A stretch of 64,000 nucleotides of DNA from Emticicia sp. C21 (GCF_003418935.1 NZ_QVMT01000002.1:496001-560000), one strand, 5' to 3'; shown: positions 51,769-61,263, numbered from the stretch's first letter. Program-made: numbers and translations. Notes: generated by a model from the letters alone, not told the origin.

Positions 51769-52482
51769 ATGAAACAACTGAATGAGGGCTTATCAGTCAA
51801 TATAAAAACTGATAGGCCGGTCACCTTTGTTGCCAGACGTAACTTCTTGAAAAGTGCTGGCATGACAACTATTGCAGGAGCAATTTTTCTGGCTGGCTGC
51901 GACAAAGACGATGACCCTGTAATGGCAGGAGATAATGTCGACCTGGGTATGGGCGATATAGGGATTCTGAACTATGCCTATGCACTGGAACAATTAGAGG
52001 CCGACTTCTACATAAGGGTAGTTGATACAATTTTTTCAGGAGCTACGCAGAAAGAAAAGGATATGCTTATGGCTATCCGCGACCATGAAATTGTTCATCG
52101 GGAATATCTGCGCAATGCTTTAGGTGCTAATGCGATCGGGCAACTGGAGTTTAATTTCTCTGCAGTTGATTTCACCAACCGCGCCAGTGTATTAGGCACG
52201 GCCAGAACTTTTGAAGATACAGGGGTAAGTGCCTACAATGGAGCAGGTACCTTGCTAAAAGAGGCCGCTAACTTATTGATGGCGGGTAAAATAGTATCGG
52301 TAGAGGCACGTCATGCGGCGGCTATCCGCAGTATGTTACAAGCCAATTCAACGCACTTTGCGGGCGACGATATTATTAATGCTAACGGGCTTGACCTTTC
52401 AAAAAAACCTTCGGAGGTCTTACCGGCTGTTCAGTCATTTATTAAAAACAAATTAACAGGCTCAAGCCTTCCTCAATCATAA
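51769..52482 (+). CDS. Exported ferritin-like protein (Ferritin_2 type), first of a pair
   Basis: A 237-residue protein. A twin-arginine-like signal (ARRNFLKSAG at 22-31) is followed by a lipobox-like FLAGC (Cys44), suggesting export in folded form and lipid anchoring. The body is a helical bundle with metal-ligand candidates Glu74/Glu77 (YALEQLEADFY), Glu107/His110 (DHEIVHREYLR), Glu149 (TFEDTGVSAY) and Glu179/His182 (VEARHAAAIR), the ExxH pattern of ferritin-like di-metal proteins (PF13668-type). It is 14 bp upstream of a paralogue and clearly co-transcribed. Function unknown; related pairs occur widely in Bacteroidota. Confidence 0.85.
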   Translation: MKQLNEGLSVNIKTDRPVTFVARRNFLKSAGMTTIAGAIFLAGCDKDDDPVMAGDNVDLGMGDIGILNYAYALEQLEADFYIRVVDTIFSGATQKEKDMLMAIRDHEIVHREYLRNALGANAIGQLEFNFSAVDFTNRASVLGTARTFEDTGVSAYNGAGTLLKEAANLLMAGKIVSVEARHAAAIRSMLQANSTHFAGDDIINANGLDLSKKPSEVLPAVQSFIKNKLTGSSLPQS

Positions 52483-52496
52483 ATCAGAGATTTACC

Positions 52497-53294
52497 ATGA
52501 ACCTTTATCATATCATCTCAGAACTCGAGAAAGTGGATGAGGATGTCCACGAAAGACTCAATTATATATCGCGCCGGAGTGTATTTAATACCATAGGGAA
52601 AAAAGTTTCTGCATTGGCTATCCCAACATTAGTGGCCACTTCGCTCAACAAAGCCTATGCTGCCACTCCGGTGGCTATGGATGTATTGAATTTCGCTTTA
52701 ACACTGGAATATCTAGATAGTGAATATTTTACAAAAGGTATCAATACCGCGAATCTGATTCCAGGCAGCGACAGACCTGTATTTACGCAGGTTGCCAAAC
52801 ATGAAAATGAACACGTAGCTTTTATCAAAGCAACTTTAGGAAATAAAGCCATTCCTAAACCGACATTCGATTTTACAGGTAAAGGCTTATTCCCTGATGT
52901 ATTTACTAATTACAAAACTTTTGCTATGGTAGGCCATGCCTTTGAAGACCACGGGGTGCGTGCTTATAAAGGACAGGCCGGAAACCTGATGGCTGCTGAA
53001 GATAAGCCAATACTTGAAGCAGCTTTACGTATACACTCGGTAGAAGCACGCCATACAGCTGGAATACGGTATCTGATAAATATCAGAAATCTGGTAGAAG
53101 AGACAGAACCCTGGATTACGCTTAATGAGGGTACTCCTGCCGGGATCTATACCGGTGAAGATAATACTATGCAGGGAGGTGTAGAGACTTCTGGTTTAGC
53201 AGGCAGGTCAAAAGAAAGAGCTAGTGAAGCATTTGATGAGCCTCTAAGCCGAGAAGCGGTATTGGCTAATGCAAGCAGATTTATTGCGACATAA
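52497..53294 (+). CDS. Exported ferritin-like protein, second of the pair
   Basis: A 265-residue paralogue of the preceding protein. Its N-terminus has SRRSVFNTIGKKVSALA (about 26-42) and a cut site near AYAA, another possible twin-arginine signal, but no lipobox. The bundle keeps the ligand pattern: LTLEYLDSEYF, KHENEHVAFIK, HAFEDHGVRAY and VEARHTAGIR. The C-terminal 60 residues, rich in Gly/Thr/Glu, are not in the first protein. The two could form a hetero-complex with different anchoring. Followed by a hairpin at 53316-53365. Confidence 0.85.
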   Translation: MNLYHIISELEKVDEDVHERLNYISRRSVFNTIGKKVSALAIPTLVATSLNKAYAATPVAMDVLNFALTLEYLDSEYFTKGINTANLIPGSDRPVFTQVAKHENEHVAFIKATLGNKAIPKPTFDFTGKGLFPDVFTNYKTFAMVGHAFEDHGVRAYKGQAGNLMAAEDKPILEAALRIHSVEARHTAGIRYLINIRNLVEETEPWITLNEGTPAGIYTGEDNTMQGGVETSGLAGRSKERASEAFDEPLSREAVLANASRFIAT

Positions 53295-53315
53295 AAATGT
53301 TATGTAGGATGGGGC

Positions 53316-53365
53316 AGTATTAAAAGTAAACGGCGCTCCGCTTTGTGCCGTTTATTTTTAATACT
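53316..53365. terminator. Long hairpin after the ferritin-like pair
   Basis: AGTATTAAAAGTAAACGGC (from 53316) pairs with GCCGTTTATTTTTAATACT (ending 53365) over about 19 bp with one mismatch and a 12-base loop. It is far longer than a normal terminator. Confidence 0.7.
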
Positions 53366-53480
53366 CTATATTGATAGAATAAAATAAGTAACTCCGTACA
53401 TATTCATATGTAAAGGCGAATGATTTTAATGACTTAGTCTTACCTATAACTTTTGCCTATTGTTAATACTAGGTTCATAA

Positions 53481-53512
53481 CAAAAAGACCCGACATTGTC
53501 AGGTTCTTTTTG
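53481..53512. terminator. Bidirectional terminator
   Basis: CAAAAAGA-CC-GACA on one arm and TGTC-GG-TCTTTTTG on the other, with small bulges. T-runs occur on both strands. It lies between the convergent ferritin-like and DUF1264 genes. Confidence 0.75.
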
Positions 53513-53549
53513 TGACTGCTATCTAGTTTCTTGCTGAAATAGATTGCTT

Positions 53550-54320
53550 TCAAAGCATTTTCTGATGCTTATGTCTGGCACTATCTGCTTTGTTGGTAAT
53601 AATAAATTGTCTTATTTCGCCTTTTTCCCAGGCGTTTGCCTGAGGGTCAACTATAGTCATGGGTATATCTTTTCTATTGTTTTTCTTTTCTTCGGTCGAT
53701 ATATGAAAGCGCTTATCTCTGTCTGCTAATAGTTCCTGATGTAATTGCCCGTCTTTGGTAAATCCCATCATAATCATTGGCGCACCTAAAGGCAGTGTTC
53801 TTTGCTGGTCTGTATGCCAGGTATGAATAGTTTTGCCATAGGTAGAAACCAGTTTTTCCATCAATTCATGCTCGGCTAGCTCAGGGATACCCGGAGCTAT
53901 CAGTGAGCCCGATTTTACTTCATGATGATGCGAGTGCCAGAGTTTCTTTTCTTCAGTGGAGAGGGTCTTGAATAGTTTTTCAGTAATAATATACTCTACA
54001 CCCATGAGCTTGGGCTTATCTGTATTTCCATCAAATATAATAGCCTGATAGACGTCTTCATTCAATTGATTTACGTAATGATGTGCTTCCATCTGGGCAT
54101 TCATATTACCATTATAAAAATGGAAACCATCTAAATAGGCATTGAAGTCTTTCAGCGGAGATTTATTTTGCAATAAATCAGCTCCGGTTTCCAATACTTT
54201 ATCTTTTGTTGTTTTTTCGTCTCCCGGTGCATCAATCTTAGATGCAGTATTCTTGCCACCACAGGCCGGCAAAAGCAAAACGAACCCAACAAAAAACAGG
54301 AGAAATAAGATAGATTTCAT
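53550..54320 (-). CDS. DUF1264 (OBAP-like) lipoprotein
   Basis: A 256-residue lipoprotein (lipobox LPAC, Cys20). From residue 62 it matches the DUF1264/oil-body-associated protein family: FHFYNGNMNAQMEAHHYVNQLNEDVYQAIIFDG, LMGVEYIITEKLFKTLSTEEKKLWHSHHHEVKSGSLIAPGIP, KTIHTWHTDQQRTLPLGAPMIMMGF. The many fixed His residues (AHHYVN, HSHHHE, HTWHTD) suggest a metal site. The family is known from plant oil bodies and from bacteria, with no established activity. It is a separate transcription unit next to the glycan cluster. Confidence 0.88.
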   Translation of the reverse strand: MKSILFLLFFVGFVLLLPACGGKNTASKIDAPGDEKTTKDKVLETGADLLQNKSPLKDFNAYLDGFHFYNGNMNAQMEAHHYVNQLNEDVYQAIIFDGNTDKPKLMGVEYIITEKLFKTLSTEEKKLWHSHHHEVKSGSLIAPGIPELAEHELMEKLVSTYGKTIHTWHTDQQRTLPLGAPMIMMGFTKDGQLHQELLADRDKRFHISTEEKKNNRKDIPMTIVDPQANAWEKGEIRQFIITNKADSARHKHQKML

Positions 54321-54384
54321 AGCTTTCGGTTTTAAAATAGCTCAATCAAACTTGTTTATATTTTACACATCAGTTTCCTTAGCG

Positions 54385-55317
54385 TTATTTCGTCCAGTCA
54401 ACCACTTTATGAATTTGTCGGTCTAGTGGCCCCCATCGTTCGGGCTCTCCATCCATACTTATCACTACACTAGGTGTTTTTGTCGCCGCTGCAATATGAG
54501 ATACGCCTGTGCAATTACTGATAAGCATACTTGCATGCTTTATCAACAAGCCTATAGTGCCTAAACTTGTTTTTCCGGTCATGTCAATAACCCGATTTTT
54601 CATGAAATGAATTACCTGTTGTGTGATGGGTGCTTCTTCTGTGGTACCCGTAATCACCACTTCATAGCCATGATCAGCGCAGTAGTCAGCAATCAGTGCG
54701 AAATAGGGGGTAGGCCATTGCCGCCATTCACCTCTCGAACCTGCATGTATGCAGACGTAATGCTCTGGTAAAACGGGCAGTATTCTTTCTTCCCATTCGG
54801 CCACATCAGTTGAATAGACCGGGAACTCCAAATCTGTTCCATAAAGCGCAATCCCCAGATGTTCCATCAAAGCCAGATGTCGCTCAATTTCTGAAATCCC
54901 TTCCGGATATATTAGAAATAAGTCAGATTCCATACGACTTTCATCACAATGAAAGCCTGCAATGGTCGGAATGGATAGGTCTTTCAACATATCGTTGACA
55001 ATAGTGCCTTTCCCTTGCATCTGTAGCACCAAATCAAATCGCTCATGTTTCATCAATCGTTCAAATTCTGCCCATTTCTGCTCATCAAAGGGCTGTTCAG
55101 GCAACCCCTCATACCCCGGGAAATAAATAAACTTATCGATGTACATCGAGAAACGTTGCACAAAAGAGACCGCCCAGGGTAAGCCCATTAAGGTTATTTT
55201 TGCGGCCGGATAGGCATGTCTCAAAGCTCTGAAAGCAGGTACTGAACACAAGAGGTCACCTAATTGTAAGGCTCGCAGAATAGCGATTTTTTTCACATTA
55301 GCCGGATGGATTTTCAT
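54385..55317 (-). CDS. GT9 family glycosyltransferase (heptosyltransferase-like) 1
   Basis: A 310-residue protein of the ADP-heptose:LPS heptosyltransferase family (GT9). It has the N-terminal LRALQLGDLLCSVPAFRALRHAYP, the donor-site part VCIHAGSRGEWRQWPTPYFALI, and the C-terminal CTGVSHIAAATKTPSVVISM. GT9 enzymes transfer ADP-heptose or other ADP/NDP-sugars onto lipid A-core acceptors. It overlaps the GT2 gene by 4 bp, third in an operon carbamoyltransferase, GT2, GT9. Donor is not identified. Confidence 0.9.
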   Translation of the reverse strand: MKIHPANVKKIAILRALQLGDLLCSVPAFRALRHAYPAAKITLMGLPWAVSFVQRFSMYIDKFIYFPGYEGLPEQPFDEQKWAEFERLMKHERFDLVLQMQGKGTIVNDMLKDLSIPTIAGFHCDESRMESDLFLIYPEGISEIERHLALMEHLGIALYGTDLEFPVYSTDVAEWEERILPVLPEHYVCIHAGSRGEWRQWPTPYFALIADYCADHGYEVVITGTTEEAPITQQVIHFMKNRVIDMTGKTSLGTIGLLIKHASMLISNCTGVSHIAAATKTPSVVISMDGEPERWGPLDRQIHKVVDWTK

Positions 55318-56279
55318 AGATAAAAAACTTTATAACGTAGCGCTCCGCGCAAAGTCCAGTAAATAGATAAATAAGGTATCAAAACAGAAGTGGTAATCAT
55401 TTCTGTGACGTGCGAAAACGATAGAATAGTTTTGTGCAAACGGCGTATCACAAAGCCAACTATGAGCAAAAGCCATATCCCTGATGCAATAAAACCTGTC
55501 ACGGGTTTATGCACTATCAAAGCAATGATAGCTGTAACGCTACTGATAACGATGGCGTAATACAGCCAATTAATTTTATTATTGGGGAAAAAGACTGGGT
55601 ATTTTTTATGCAACAATACATCATACAGTGTCTTCTTTTGTTCTTTCAGACTTATGCCCCAGAAAGCTTTTCTTACCGGATGCAGCACAACAGCATCTTC
55701 ACTTTTTACAACAGGAATATTAAAAGAACGCATCGCGAACTCCAGTGCTGAATCTTCCCGCCAGGCAATCGGGAAGTCTTCATCAAAGCCATTCACCATT
55801 CTTAGCGCCACTTTTGTACAGGCGCAGTTAGCGGTTATGAAATCAGCGGTTTCGAGCAGAGATACATTTTTTTCATAGTCTGTCGGTAACTTCGGGATAG
55901 GAACAATCAACCGACCACTCATACAGATATTGGCTTTGTTATAAGATTGGTAACTATCCCAGAATGCCTGCAACCAATCAACAGAGGGAATACAATCATC
56001 ATCTGTAAAAGCAATGAGTTTGCCTGTGGCCTGTTTCCAACCGTAGTTGCGTGCGGCAGCAGGGCCTTTTTTCTTTTTTAATTCGTAATAATGAAAATGG
56101 CTGATTTTCTTTTGCAGGGTATGCACAATGTTTCTGGACGGGAAATCGACCCCATCACCCACTACGATCACTTCATAGTAAGTAGCAGGAAAAGTTTGCC
56201 TTTGTAAGGCAGCCAGACAGCGACTTAGGAGCTCAGGCCGCCTGTAAGTAGGAATAACAACCGATATATAGACAGACAT
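55314..56279 (-). CDS. GT2 family glycosyltransferase
   Basis: A 321-residue protein. The GT-A domain is N-terminal (VVIPTYRRPELLSRCLAALQRQ, GPAARNYGW-type loop, the DxD-like FTDDDCIP, WREDSALEF), followed by two or three C-terminal membrane helices (about 230-300). It is thus a membrane-anchored inverting transferase of the kind used in surface glycan assembly. It is 3 bp after the carbamoyltransferase gene and overlaps the GT9 gene. Confidence 0.9.
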   Translation of the reverse strand: MSVYISVVIPTYRRPELLSRCLAALQRQTFPATYYEVIVVGDGVDFPSRNIVHTLQKKISHFHYYELKKKKGPAAARNYGWKQATGKLIAFTDDDCIPSVDWLQAFWDSYQSYNKANICMSGRLIVPIPKLPTDYEKNVSLLETADFITANCACTKVALRMVNGFDEDFPIAWREDSALEFAMRSFNIPVVKSEDAVVLHPVRKAFWGISLKEQKKTLYDVLLHKKYPVFFPNNKINWLYYAIVISSVTAIIALIVHKPVTGFIASGIWLLLIVGFVIRRLHKTILSFSHVTEMITTSVLIPYLSIYWTLRGALRYKVFYL

Positions 56280-56282
56280 GGC

Positions 56283-57974
56283 TTATTTTTCTAAAAGAAA
56301 TGAATTAATTACTAAGGCATCAAACGGAGAAGTCCAGAAACATTCTATGGCATCGCGTGGGGTACACACCACTGGCTCGCCTCTGGTATTGAAAGAGGTA
56401 TTTACCAATACCGGTACCCCAGTAAAACCTTTAAATTCACTCAGTAAATCATAATACAAAGCATGCTGCTGCCGATTGATGGTCTGGATACGTGCAGTTC
56501 CATCGACATGCCTTACGGCCGGAATTTTATCGGCTTTGTCTTCTTTTACCGGATACACGAAGAGCATAAACGGAGAAAATGAAGCATTTTCAAACCAGTC
56601 ATGGGCGTCTTCTTCCAATACCACAGGTGCCACCGGTCTGAAATCTTCCCGGTCTTTAATATCATTCAGCCGAGTTTGCATACTTGCTTCAATGGGTGAA
56701 GCCAATATCGAACGACTTCCCAAAGCTCTCGGGCCAAACTCCATCCGGCCCTGATACCAGCCTATGATTTTATTCTGGGCCAATATCCGGGCAGTATCTT
56801 TCGCTACATTGTCTAATTTTCTATAAGGTACCTTCGTCCATTGCAGAAAGGCTTCTACTTCTTCATCGCTATAAGATGGCCCCCAATAGGCATGCACCAT
56901 TTCATTAGTAGACTTATCAGATTGCTCATCACTATTGAGACGCACATCTACCCATAAAGCAGCGCCTAAAGCTGTGCCCGCATCGCCCGCTGCCGGTTGT
57001 ACCCATACATTTTTGAACGGACTTTGCTCTTTAATAACAGAGTTAAGCACACAATTAAGTGCTATGCCTCCTGCCAGACATAGATTTTCAGTTTGGGTCT
57101 CTTCATAGAGCCAGTTAGCCAGATGTACCACACTTTTCTCTAATGCTTTCTGTAACGAATGAGCAATATCGAAATGCAATTGTGTAAATGGTTCCTCTCT
57201 TTTTCGTTGAGGTCCCCACCAGTCTTCGGGATTAAAATTGTTGGTCGTATACGTACCATCGGTAGACAAGTGGATGGCTGACATAAAATTATTTGTATAG
57301 AGCGGTTGTCCATAAGAAGCCAGAGCCATTACCTTATATTCGTCAGATGAATGCAGGAATCCTAAATAGGTTGTAATTTTCTCATACAACATACCGAGCG
57401 AGTGAGGCATGTGTACGGTTCCCAGCCTTTTCATCTCATTGCCTTCACCCAGATAATAACTGGTGGATATTTTTTCTCCGCGACCATCCATAATCATAAC
57501 AGCCGCTTTCTGGAAAGGGGAGGGGTAATACGCACTGGCCGCATGCGCAATATGATGCTCTACATAATGCCATTTTTCCTGAATATCTTTTGCACCGATA
57601 AAACGTTTCTGCAGATGATGAGGATATCCATCCTGTACTTGCAAAGCCGCTTGTTCTATATAAGTCAGGAATAATTCATCCCAGCTATGATAGATAGCTG
57701 CGCCATTGGAGATGAATCCTGATTCTTTTAATAAATCAGGATCAAAAGAATAAGCAAAATGGTCGACATCGTTGATGTGAATATCAGCGGTCTTTAAACA
57801 ATAATCGATAGCATGGTAAGGCATTTCGTAAGCTGAAAAGGGAATAGGCCTTTTGCCATGCTTGATATGAGTAAAACGTTCTTCTTCAGCCGCGGCAATA
57901 ATTTGTCCGTCTTTCAATAATGCTGCTGCTGAATCATGAAAAGCAGCATTAATTCCTAATGTAAACATAGGCAT
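56283..57974 (-). CDS. NodU/WapO-type carbamoyltransferase
   Basis: A 563-residue O-carbamoyltransferase. The N-terminal Kae1-like domain starts GINAAFHDSAAALLKDG, with the metal-binding HHIAHAASAYYPSPF (near 127) and later LAGGIALNCVLN (near 314). The C-terminal domain has GRMEFGPRALGSRSILASP and VPVLVNTSFNTRGEPVVCTP. Known members move a carbamoyl group from carbamoyl phosphate to a sugar hydroxyl: NodU in Nod factors, WapO in Pseudomonas LPS heptose, and antibiotic enzymes. The ATG at 57974 is chosen; the in-frame extension to 58028 is hydrophobic and not family-like. Heads the minus operon. Confidence 0.92.
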   Translation of the reverse strand: MPMFTLGINAAFHDSAAALLKDGQIIAAAEEERFTHIKHGKRPIPFSAYEMPYHAIDYCLKTADIHINDVDHFAYSFDPDLLKESGFISNGAAIYHSWDELFLTYIEQAALQVQDGYPHHLQKRFIGAKDIQEKWHYVEHHIAHAASAYYPSPFQKAAVMIMDGRGEKISTSYYLGEGNEMKRLGTVHMPHSLGMLYEKITTYLGFLHSSDEYKVMALASYGQPLYTNNFMSAIHLSTDGTYTTNNFNPEDWWGPQRKREEPFTQLHFDIAHSLQKALEKSVVHLANWLYEETQTENLCLAGGIALNCVLNSVIKEQSPFKNVWVQPAAGDAGTALGAALWVDVRLNSDEQSDKSTNEMVHAYWGPSYSDEEVEAFLQWTKVPYRKLDNVAKDTARILAQNKIIGWYQGRMEFGPRALGSRSILASPIEASMQTRLNDIKDREDFRPVAPVVLEEDAHDWFENASFSPFMLFVYPVKEDKADKIPAVRHVDGTARIQTINRQQHALYYDLLSEFKGFTGVPVLVNTSFNTRGEPVVCTPRDAIECFWTSPFDALVINSFLLEK

Positions 57975-58384
57975 CAAATGATTTTTTAATAAGAGGAAGG
58001 TGATAATGAGGTAAAATGATTGTGCCACACAGCAAGAGAAATGAATTATAGCTCAAGGAAATGAGTATTGAAAGACCGTTTCAAATCTATTTTAATGACC
58101 ACAGAAGAGATTAAACTACATTATTATAAATATTTCTTTTTGTTAGAGCCCAGAAGATTTTAATCTCGGAAGTATGCCACTTGAAAGTTGTAGAAATTGA
58201 TACGCTTAAATTGTCCATCGTCACGAGTAAGTTTTTCCTCCCGAAATCAGGGGCAAATAGCGCTTTCTTAGTTTAATTATATGGTTTAATCTTTTATTGC
58301 AAATTGGGGTCAAACATTAAACAAAATTAATAGGCTGGCACTCTTTTTTAACAAAGTGTGAGGTCACTAAGTGGTTTCGCTTCT
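57975..58384. other. Divergent intergenic region of the glycan cluster
   Basis: 410 bp between the carbamoyltransferase (minus) and the first GT4 gene (plus). It is AT-rich and must contain both promoters. I see no exact TAnnTTTG box, no palindrome and no reading frame. Confidence 0.5.
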
Positions 58385-59365
58385 ATGAATATTTTTACTC
58401 ATGAGCCCAGACTAAAGGTATTTACCTGGCATGTGCATGGTAGCTATCTGTATTATTTGTCACAGGGTAATTACGACCTATATATTCCGGTAAACAAGGA
58501 AAAATCGGAGGGTTATTATGGAAGAGGCGAGACTTTTCCGTTTGGAGAAAATGTCATTGAAATACCTGCCGGAGAGATAAAAACGATAGAGTTTGATTGT
58601 ATTCTGTTTCAGTCTGAAAAAAACTACATGACAAACCAATTCGAGGTTTTATCTACTGAACAGAGGCAATTACCGAGGGTTTATGTAGAACATAATACGC
58701 CAGAGGGACACCCAACCAATACCCTGCATATAGTAGACGACCCCGACGTTGTAGTGGTGCATGTAACACATTTCAATAAGTTGATGTGGCATAATACTAC
58801 ACCGCACATCAGAGTAATTGAGCATGGAATTACCAGATCAGGGGTTGAATACAAAGGCCATTTAGCCAAAGGTATTACGGTTATCAATCATATAGAACAA
58901 AGAGGCCGTATTACCGGATGGGATATTTTTGAAGAAGTAAGAAAGCATGTACCGATTGATTTAGTCGGCATGGGTACTTCAAAATCCGGTGGTTTGGGTG
59001 AAGTATTGCATCCTGACTTACCTCAGTTTCTGAGCAATTATCGCTTCTTTTTTAATCCGATCAGATACACCAGCTTTGGTCTGGCTGTGTGCGAGGCCAT
59101 GATGGTTGGCATGCCTGTGGTGGCTTTAGCTACCACCGAATATGCCAGTGTCATTAAAAACGGAGACTCGGGGTTCATCAATACCAATATTGATGCCCTG
59201 ATAGAGGATATGAAATTATTAGTAGAAGATCGTGTCCTGGCTAATACCCTGGGAATTGAGGCACAAACGATTGCTAAAAACAGATTCAATATAAATCGCT
59301 TCACGAACGAATGGTACGAGGTATTTCAGTATGCCATTCAATTAAATACAATTGATCATGACTAA
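58385..59365 (+). CDS. GT4 family glycosyltransferase 1
   Basis: A 326-residue protein. It starts in an unusual N-terminal part (FTWHVHGSYLYYLSQGNYDLYIPVN) and has in the second half the GT4 (GT-B) signature: SNYRFFFNPIRYTSFGLAVCEAMMVGMPVVALATTEYASVI. The typical nucleotide-sugar Glu is in the FGLAVCEAM segment. The ATG at 58385 is preferred to GTG at 58358. It overlaps the next gene by 8 bp (ATGACTAA). Donor and acceptor unknown. Confidence 0.88.
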   Translation: MNIFTHEPRLKVFTWHVHGSYLYYLSQGNYDLYIPVNKEKSEGYYGRGETFPFGENVIEIPAGEIKTIEFDCILFQSEKNYMTNQFEVLSTEQRQLPRVYVEHNTPEGHPTNTLHIVDDPDVVVVHVTHFNKLMWHNTTPHIRVIEHGITRSGVEYKGHLAKGITVINHIEQRGRITGWDIFEEVRKHVPIDLVGMGTSKSGGLGEVLHPDLPQFLSNYRFFFNPIRYTSFGLAVCEAMMVGMPVVALATTEYASVIKNGDSGFINTNIDALIEDMKLLVEDRVLANTLGIEAQTIAKNRFNINRFTNEWYEVFQYAIQLNTIDHD

Positions 59366-60707
59366 AAAAATTGCTTTTATAAGCGAGCATGCTTCGCCAT
59401 TGGCCCTATTGGGCGGTGTTGATAGTGGCGGCCAGAATGTCTATGTAGCCGAGCTCTGTAAACAATTGGCTACCAAAGGCTATGAGATAGACATTTATAC
59501 GCGCAAAGATGCTAAAGAAATTCCGACAACTGTTTGCTGGCTTAAAGGTATCAGGGTCATCCATATTCAGGCGGGCCCTGAGGCCTTTGTTCCGAAAGAA
59601 GAACTGCTCAATTATATGAGTGCTTTCACCAATAATATGATAGCCTATATCAAAAAATATCAGCTTGACTATGAGATTGTCCACGCCAATTTTTTTATGT
59701 CGGCCCTGGTAGCACACCAATTAAAAAAACGTTTACATATTCCTTATGTAGTTACATTCCATGCCCTGGGCAAAATAAGACAGTTGCATCAGAAAGAAAA
59801 AGATGCCTTTCCCGCTGACAGAATATCCATAGAACAACTAATTGTACGAGATGCCAACCAGATTATAGCTGAGTGTCCGCAAGACCAGGAAGACCTGATT
59901 AATTATTACGAAGCAAACCCGGCTAAAATCACTATTATTCCGTGTGGATTCAGCCATGATGAGTTTTATCCGATGGACAAAACACTGGCGCGCCAGGCCC
60001 TGAACTTACCCGGCAAAGAGAAGATACTCCTACAACTGGGCCGCATGGTGCCACGAAAAGGAGTAGATAATGTTATCAGAGCTTTGGGAAGATTGAAACA
60101 GGTAACTAAAATTAAACTGGTAATAGTAGGAGGGAATGCTGATACCCCAGACCCGAACAAAGATGCAGAATTAAGAAGGCTACAAGCAATTGCAGAGCAG
60201 GAAAAGGTAGTTGATTCTGTGATTTTTGTTGGACGTAAAAATAGAAATGTACTCAAATATTTTTATAATGCGGCCGATTTCTTTATCTCTACGCCCTGGT
60301 ATGAGCCCTTTGGTATTACACCGCTGGAGTCAATGGCTTGCGGTACGCCGGTGATTGGGTCAGATGTAGGCGGTATTAAATACAGTGTGGTAGATGGTAA
60401 GACGGGTTTTCTGGTTCCTCCCAATGACCCCGATATGCTGGCGAAGAAAATACAACATGGGTTGACTAATCCGGCTTATTACAACTATTTATGCCAGAAT
60501 TCCCTGAATAGAGTCAATAAACTCTTTACCTGGGAATGTGTGGCTAAACAAATGCAGCAATTATATGAAAAAGTTATCCGTACAAGTTATAAACCAGTGT
60601 CAACGTTCAGCAGATCTTCTTCTTTAACTTCTATACCGCTGATGGGTGTGCGGCCTGGTTTCAGGGAGCCTCTATATCAGCAGATAAACAGAAATTTGTA
60701 TGAATAA
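59358..60707 (+). CDS. GT4 family glycosyltransferase 2 (sucrose synthase/MshA-like)
   Basis: A 449-residue GT-B enzyme. The N-terminus LLGGVDSGGQNVYVAELCKQLATKGYEIDIYTRK is typical of the sucrose-phosphate-synthase/MshA branch of GT4. The donor domain includes LLQLGRMVPRKGVDNVIRAL, the WYEPFGITPLESMACGTPVIGSDVGGIKYSV segment with the retaining-transferase Glu pair, and DGKTGFLVPPNDP. A 50-residue tail follows. It overlaps both neighbours by 8 bp, so strict co-translation is likely. Product unknown. Confidence 0.92.
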   Translation: MTKKIAFISEHASPLALLGGVDSGGQNVYVAELCKQLATKGYEIDIYTRKDAKEIPTTVCWLKGIRVIHIQAGPEAFVPKEELLNYMSAFTNNMIAYIKKYQLDYEIVHANFFMSALVAHQLKKRLHIPYVVTFHALGKIRQLHQKEKDAFPADRISIEQLIVRDANQIIAECPQDQEDLINYYEANPAKITIIPCGFSHDEFYPMDKTLARQALNLPGKEKILLQLGRMVPRKGVDNVIRALGRLKQVTKIKLVIVGGNADTPDPNKDAELRRLQAIAEQEKVVDSVIFVGRKNRNVLKYFYNAADFFISTPWYEPFGITPLESMACGTPVIGSDVGGIKYSVVDGKTGFLVPPNDPDMLAKKIQHGLTNPAYYNYLCQNSLNRVNKLFTWECVAKQMQQLYEKVIRTSYKPVSTFSRSSSLTSIPLMGVRPGFREPLYQQINRNLYE

Positions 60708-61254
60708 GGCCGTGTTCTTCGATAAAGATGGAACGCTTATTAAGGATGTCCCCTATAATATTGACCCTTTGCTCGTTGAACTCGAAAAAGGGGTTATTGA
60801 ATCATTGCGACGCTTGCAGCAAATGGATTATCAACTAGTAATTATTTCAAATCAATCAGGTATTGCCTTAGGTTTTTTTTCAGAACAAAATTTCTTGCGA
60901 CTAAAAGATTACTTATTAAAGTTATTTGAGATCGAGGGTGTGGTTTTCGGCGGTTTCTATTATTGTCCTCATCATCCGAATGGGAAAAATAGCAACTACA
61001 ATAAAACCTGTGACTGCCGAAAACCTGCTCCCGGCCTTTTATTGCAAGCCGCCAAAGAACTGGATATTGATTTAAATGCCTCTTGGATGGTAGGCGATAT
61101 ACTCCATGATGTAGAAGCCGGTAATCAGGCAGGCTGCAGAAGCATTCTTATCAATAATGGCAACGAAACGGAGTGGGATTTAACGGTTATCCGGACCCCT
61201 ACGCATATTGCTACAGATTTATCAGAGGTCACTGACTATATCCTTAATTCTTAA
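60700..61254 (+). CDS. HAD-IIIA phosphatase, GmhB-type
   Basis: A 184-residue HAD enzyme. Motif I is FFDKDGTLI (Asp9/Asp11), motif II SNQSG, and the C-terminal GDILHDVEAGNQAGC carries the motif IV aspartates. A Cys/His zinc cluster, CPHHPNG...CDCRKP (about 91-107), is characteristic of GmhB, the D-glycero-D-manno-heptose-1,7-bisphosphate 7-phosphatase of heptose synthesis; a histidinol-phosphatase role is also possible in the same subfamily. The glycosyltransferase context favours the heptose reading. Overlaps the GT4 gene by 8 bp. Confidence 0.88.
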   Translation: MNKAVFFDKDGTLIKDVPYNIDPLLVELEKGVIESLRRLQQMDYQLVIISNQSGIALGFFSEQNFLRLKDYLLKLFEIEGVVFGGFYYCPHHPNGKNSNYNKTCDCRKPAPGLLLQAAKELDIDLNASWMVGDILHDVEAGNQAGCRSILINNGNETEWDLTVIRTPTHIATDLSEVTDYILNS

Positions 61255-61263
61255 TAAAGCGCT

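Noticed and set aside
58029-58384. Start of GT4 gene 1 at GTG 58358
   Set aside because: The extra nine residues have no family support, and the ATG at 58385 directly precedes the conserved-looking start.
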